Below, piece after piece: positions 61,345 through 64,000 of a stretch of DNA of 64,000 nucleotides. The stretch's first letter is position 1; every line of letters begins with the position of its first letter. The DNA is taken from assembly GCF_002803085.1 (NCBI RefSeq), contig NZ_NNBJ01000026.1:19744-83743 (forward strand), in the 5' to 3' direction. The notes under the pieces were generated by a model that searched no databases, had not been told where the DNA came from, and was given only the letters and a program-made list of their open reading frames with translations. Source of the stretch: Streptomyces sp. CB01201 (lineage in GTDB: Bacteria > Actinomycetota > Actinomycetes > Streptomycetales > Streptomycetaceae). The translations under genes and the position numbers were made by a program.

Positions 61345-62397
61345 ACGAGCTCGTGCATGGTTGGCGGTAGCGCGTCGAGACTGTGATCGTTGATCATGGT
61401 CTATGTGGTGGGGAACCGGGCTCGTGCAGCAATCATCCGTAGCCAGCGGATCACCGGGCTCACGCCTGATGTGATCGCTGAACTCGTCCCAGAGGTCGGC
61501 CCGTTGTGGCACCAGAATCACCAGGCCGCACTCACCGCTCGCGCTCGCCGCAGAGCCGTTGGGGCCGGCGCCAAGCACAAACTGGTCTTCGTTGACCGGC
61601 TGTTGGCCACGCTGGTGCACCTCCGCCACGGCGCCACGCACGATGTGCTGGCCTGCTGGTTCGGTGTCGACCGTTCCACCATCACACGTGCGATCGGTGA
61701 GGTGCGGCCCCTGCTCGCCGAACGGGGCTGTGCTGTCGCACCAGGCCTCAGGCTACGCAGCCTCGCCGAGGTCATCGACTGTCTCGGCACCGACGGGCAG
61801 ACCGGAATCATCGACGGGACCGAGGTCCGGGTGCGTCGTCCGGCGGCCGGGCGCAAGGATCGGGAGAAGTTCATCTCCGGAAGGAACAAACAGAACGCGG
61901 TCAAGTCAATGGTCCTCACGGACGCCGAGGGGCGACTGCTGTTCTGCAGCCCGGCCGAACCGGCCAGCTGCGCGGACATCACCCACGCCCGGAAGCTGGG
62001 CCTGGTCAAGCTTCTGGCCGATGGATCTGCTGTGGAGATCTTGGCCGATGCCGGCTACCAGGGACTCGGTGCTCAGACCGACGGACGCGTGGTGACGCCA
62101 CCGCACCGCAAGTTCAAGAAGAACCCACCCGAGTGGTACGAGGAGATGTACGAGCGCCAGCGCAAGGCGCACTCCTCACGTCGCATCCGGGTCGAGCATC
62201 GCATCGGCCATCTGAAGAACTGGCGGTCCCTCGCACGCCACCACGGCCGCCGTGAGCACATGAGCGACATCATCCAAGCTGTCGCCGGACTGCTCTCCCT
62301 CCAACAGGCCGCAACGATCGCCCGCAGTACGCGAACGTGAACACCACAACCGATCCACGCCCTTCGACGCACTACCGCCAACCATGCACGAGCTCGT
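61345..62397 (+). mobile_element. complete IS5-type insertion sequence
   Basis: The element is about 1053 bases and bounded by 34-base terminal inverted repeats. Left repeat 61345-61378 begins ACGAGCTCGTGCATGG; right repeat 62364-62397 is its complement with one mismatch. One intact transposase gene fills the interior. No certain target duplication is seen at the borders. Confidence 0.88.
61396..62340 (+). CDS. IS5-family transposase (DDE type, HTH_Tnp_4 domain)
   Basis: The protein has 314 residues from the ATG at 61396. An N-terminal helix-turn-helix covers about 60-105 (VDRLLATLVHLRHGATHDVL, DRSTITRAIGEV). The DDE residues lie in TGIIDGTEVRVRRP near 136, EILADAGYQG near 215 and RVEHRIGHLKNW near 272. 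All catalytic motifs are intact, so it may be active. It lies 111 bases downstream of the HNH gene. Confidence 0.92.
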   Translation: MVYVVGNRARAAIIRSQRITGLTPDVIAELVPEVGPLWHQNHQAALTARARRRAVGAGAKHKLVFVDRLLATLVHLRHGATHDVLACWFGVDRSTITRAIGEVRPLLAERGCAVAPGLRLRSLAEVIDCLGTDGQTGIIDGTEVRVRRPAAGRKDREKFISGRNKQNAVKSMVLTDAEGRLLFCSPAEPASCADITHARKLGLVKLLADGSAVEILADAGYQGLGAQTDGRVVTPPHRKFKKNPPEWYEEMYERQRKAHSSRRIRVEHRIGHLKNWRSLARHHGRREHMSDIIQAVAGLLSLQQAATIARSTRT

Positions 62398-62459
62398 AAG
62401 ACTTGTCCCGCAATGATCGCGGAGCCGAGTGCAGAGCCATCGAATGGGTGGTGGCGTGC

Positions 62460-63014
62460 TCAGCCGGTGGCTTGTGTGGTGTTCAGTGACCGGGTGAACT
62501 CGGCGAGCGCGTGGAAGTCGTCCTCGCGCAGACCGATTCGCGGGTTGACGTGGTGGAGAAGCCCAGGACCCCGGTGATGGGCGGTTACGTACAGCTCGTC
62601 GAGATCACTCTGCTCATCGTCCACCCAGGCGAAGGGGCGACCGTTGGCGTAGTCCACCAGCGGACGGGTCTTCCAGTGGACTCCGTCAGAGCGTTCTTGG
62701 AGCAGGGCGTCGCCGAACTCGACGAAGGGGAGTTCGGGTAGGCCGAGCACCGGGGCGATCCACCGGTTGGCGTCGTCCATCCACGTGGTGGCCCAGCACA
62801 GCTCGTAGCCGAGCCGAAGCAGGGCTTGCCCGTGCTCAGGGTTGAGCCAGACCCGTAGGGGCCGTCGCTGGCGCGAGAGTCCTCCGTGTTCCGTTGGGTT
62901 CCCGCTGTCCCGGGGCACCCTGAGTGTGGTGTAGCCGACGGGGCGCTTCTCTGGCTTGGCCGCATAGGGGTTGAGCGGTCCGTCCACATCGAGGAACAGC
63001 AGTGGTCGGTTCAC
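62460..63014 (-). CDS. HAD-like hydrolase domain protein
   Basis: The protein has 184 residues from a GTG at 63014 behind GGGGGAG. The first HAD motif is LLFLDVDGPLNPY (catalytic DxD). A TWMDDANRW segment near 75 gives the second loop, and FAWVDDEQSDLDEL near 130 the last acidic pair. This matches the small HAD domain family often found singly in actinobacteria, which I recall as linked to RNA-repair polyproteins. It lies between two IS elements, so it may be a passenger or a stranded island gene. Confidence 0.78.
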   Translation of the reverse strand: MNRPLLFLDVDGPLNPYAAKPEKRPVGYTTLRVPRDSGNPTEHGGLSRQRRPLRVWLNPEHGQALLRLGYELCWATTWMDDANRWIAPVLGLPELPFVEFGDALLQERSDGVHWKTRPLVDYANGRPFAWVDDEQSDLDELYVTAHHRGPGLLHHVNPRIGLREDDFHALAEFTRSLNTTQATG

Positions 63015-63105
63015 GATCTCCCCCTTGCCCAACATCGGCTGTGCCGTGGAGCTTAGCTGCAACGGTCGTCACGGCGTCGAGCCGATCTGATGTGACGATC
63101 CCCGT

Positions 63106-63872
63106 GTGGCTGGAGTGATCACGGGGTCGGAGTCGTCTGGATAGCCCCGTTCACCGGGCTGAGCTCGCACGGCTTCCGCAAGCTGATCACGGTCCTCCGC
63201 CGCGAAGGTGCCGACACCATGCGGCCGGGCCGGCCCTGGAGTCTTTCGCTGGAGGACCGGGTCCTGCTGGTCGCGGCCTACTGGCGGACCAACCTGACTC
63301 TGCGGCAGATCGCGCCGCTGTTCGGTGTGTCCAAGTCGGCGGCCGACCGAATCGTGGACCACATCGCCCCATTGCTCGCACTGAAGCAAGGCAAGCGGTT
63401 CGCCAAGGACACGGTGCTGATCGTCGATGGCACCCTCGTCCCCACCCGGGACCACGTCATTGCCGCGAAGTCGAAGAACTACCGGTACTCCACAAACCAC
63501 CAAGTCGTCGTCGACGCCGACACGCGCTTGGTCGTCGCAGTCGGCAAGCCCCTGCCCGGCAACCGCAACGACTGCAGGGCATGGACGGAGTCCGGCGCGA
63601 AGGACGCCGTCGGCAGGACGACCACGATCGCCGACGGCGGTTACCCGGGCACCGGCCTGGTCATCCCGCACCGCCGCCCCAAAGGCGGCGAACTCACCGA
63701 CTGGCAGACCGAGCACAACCACGATCACAAGAAGGTTCGCGCCCGAGTCGAGCACGTCTATGCCCGCATGAAGAACTGGAAGATCCTCCGCGACTGCCGT
63801 CTCAAGGGCGACGGCGTCCACCACGCCATGCTGGGCATCGCCCACCTCCACAACCTCGTCCAAGCCGCGTAA
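63106..63872 (+). pseudogene. IS5-family transposase, apparently frameshifted near the N-terminus
   Basis: A GTG at 63106 opens VAGVITGSESS and then hits TAG at 63142. One frame over, from 63138, the protein continues WIAPFTGLSSHGFRKLITVL and stays open to 63872. I recall the family's N-terminus as MAGVITASEPSWIAPFTGLS, so one base appears lost near 63136. The rest is full, with VLIVDGTLVPTRD, TIADGGYPGTG and RARVEHVYARMKNW for the DDE site. A shorter protein from the ATG at 63219 is possible. Confidence 0.75.
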
Positions 63873-63920
63873 CGGACCCCATCGACGGCCAGTCGTTCTT
63901 GTCCTAACCCTCCCAAGATC

Positions 63921-63937
63921 AGTTACGGGACAGCCCC
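63921..63937. repeat. right terminal inverted repeat of the second IS5-type element
   Basis: AGTTACGGGACAGCCCC, read on the other strand as GGGGCTGTCCCGTAACT, is a common IS5-type end and lies 49 bases after the transposase stop. A similar TTGTCCCGCAATGATC stands at 62404, left of the HAD gene, and could be the other end or a remnant. Beyond 63937 the last 63 bases hold no gene. Confidence 0.55.
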
Positions 63938-64000
63938 TACTGATCTTTTCGTAAGTTCGGTGGGTGTGGTGGGTGGATGGTGAGTCCGGTGTGGGTGAGA

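Noticed and set aside
61345..62397. Target-site duplication around the first IS element
   Set aside because: Flanking bases (CTA on the left, AAG on the right) do not give a convincing direct repeat.

Overview
The window is chromosomal DNA of a Streptomyces-like actinomycete. GC content and third-codon GC are very high, GTG starts are common, and many genes overlap by ATGA or GTGA. Lineage markers include a cell-wall-anchored chaplin with an LAXTG sorting signal, an Rpf-LysM-M23 wall hydrolase, DUF574-type methyltransferases and a PucR regulator. No rRNA, CRISPR array or origin is visible. There is one complete tRNA gene, tRNA-Pro(GGG), on the minus strand at 34.85-34.92 kb.

Layout. 0-18 kb is core or conserved sequence: a truncated PAS/GAF signalling protein, a DUF6777-like lipoprotein, an S9 peptidase, a 57-residue peptide gene, a PhnZ-like HD protein, an SDR, an FhuF-like 2Fe-2S protein, a DMT transporter, a peptidoglycan hydrolase, gnd, a racemase/GNAT pair, panD, an MMPL exporter and a DoxX protein. 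At 18-22 kb a BlaI/M56 pair diverges from a DedA-PAP2-PAP2 operon across twin BlaI-type operators. At 22-34 kb lie a deacetylase lipoprotein, a coupled SPFH/NAD-kinase-like pair, a methyltransferase, a P450, a binding protein, a chaplin with a BldN-like promoter, an MgtC protein and a PucR gene with two palindromes. At 34-58 kb are the tRNA, a lutABC-type operon, a second P450, an aldolase/SIS/DeoR sugar-phosphate locus, a TetR-PAP2-DMT locus under a 38-bp palindrome, an AcuI-type reductase, a large GH31 enzyme, and a three-gene oxidative operon (flavin monooxygenase, AurF-type diiron oxygenase, ferredoxin-flavoprotein reductase).

The right end, from 57.96 kb, looks like an integrated accessory island. 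It begins at a 95-bp perfect copy of the tRNA-Pro 3' half plus terminator. It carries non-coding or degraded DNA, then a coupled ATPase/HNH-nuclease pair resembling the Septu (PtuAB) defence architecture, an intact IS5-type element with 34-bp inverted repeats, a HAD-like gene, and a second IS5-type transposase that appears frameshifted.

The best candidates for new biology are the ATPase/HNH pair with its long N-terminal domain, the FMO/diiron/ferredoxin-reductase operon, the SPFH/NAD-kinase-like pair, and the unassigned 57-residue peptide. All functions come from reading motifs by eye; no database search was run.
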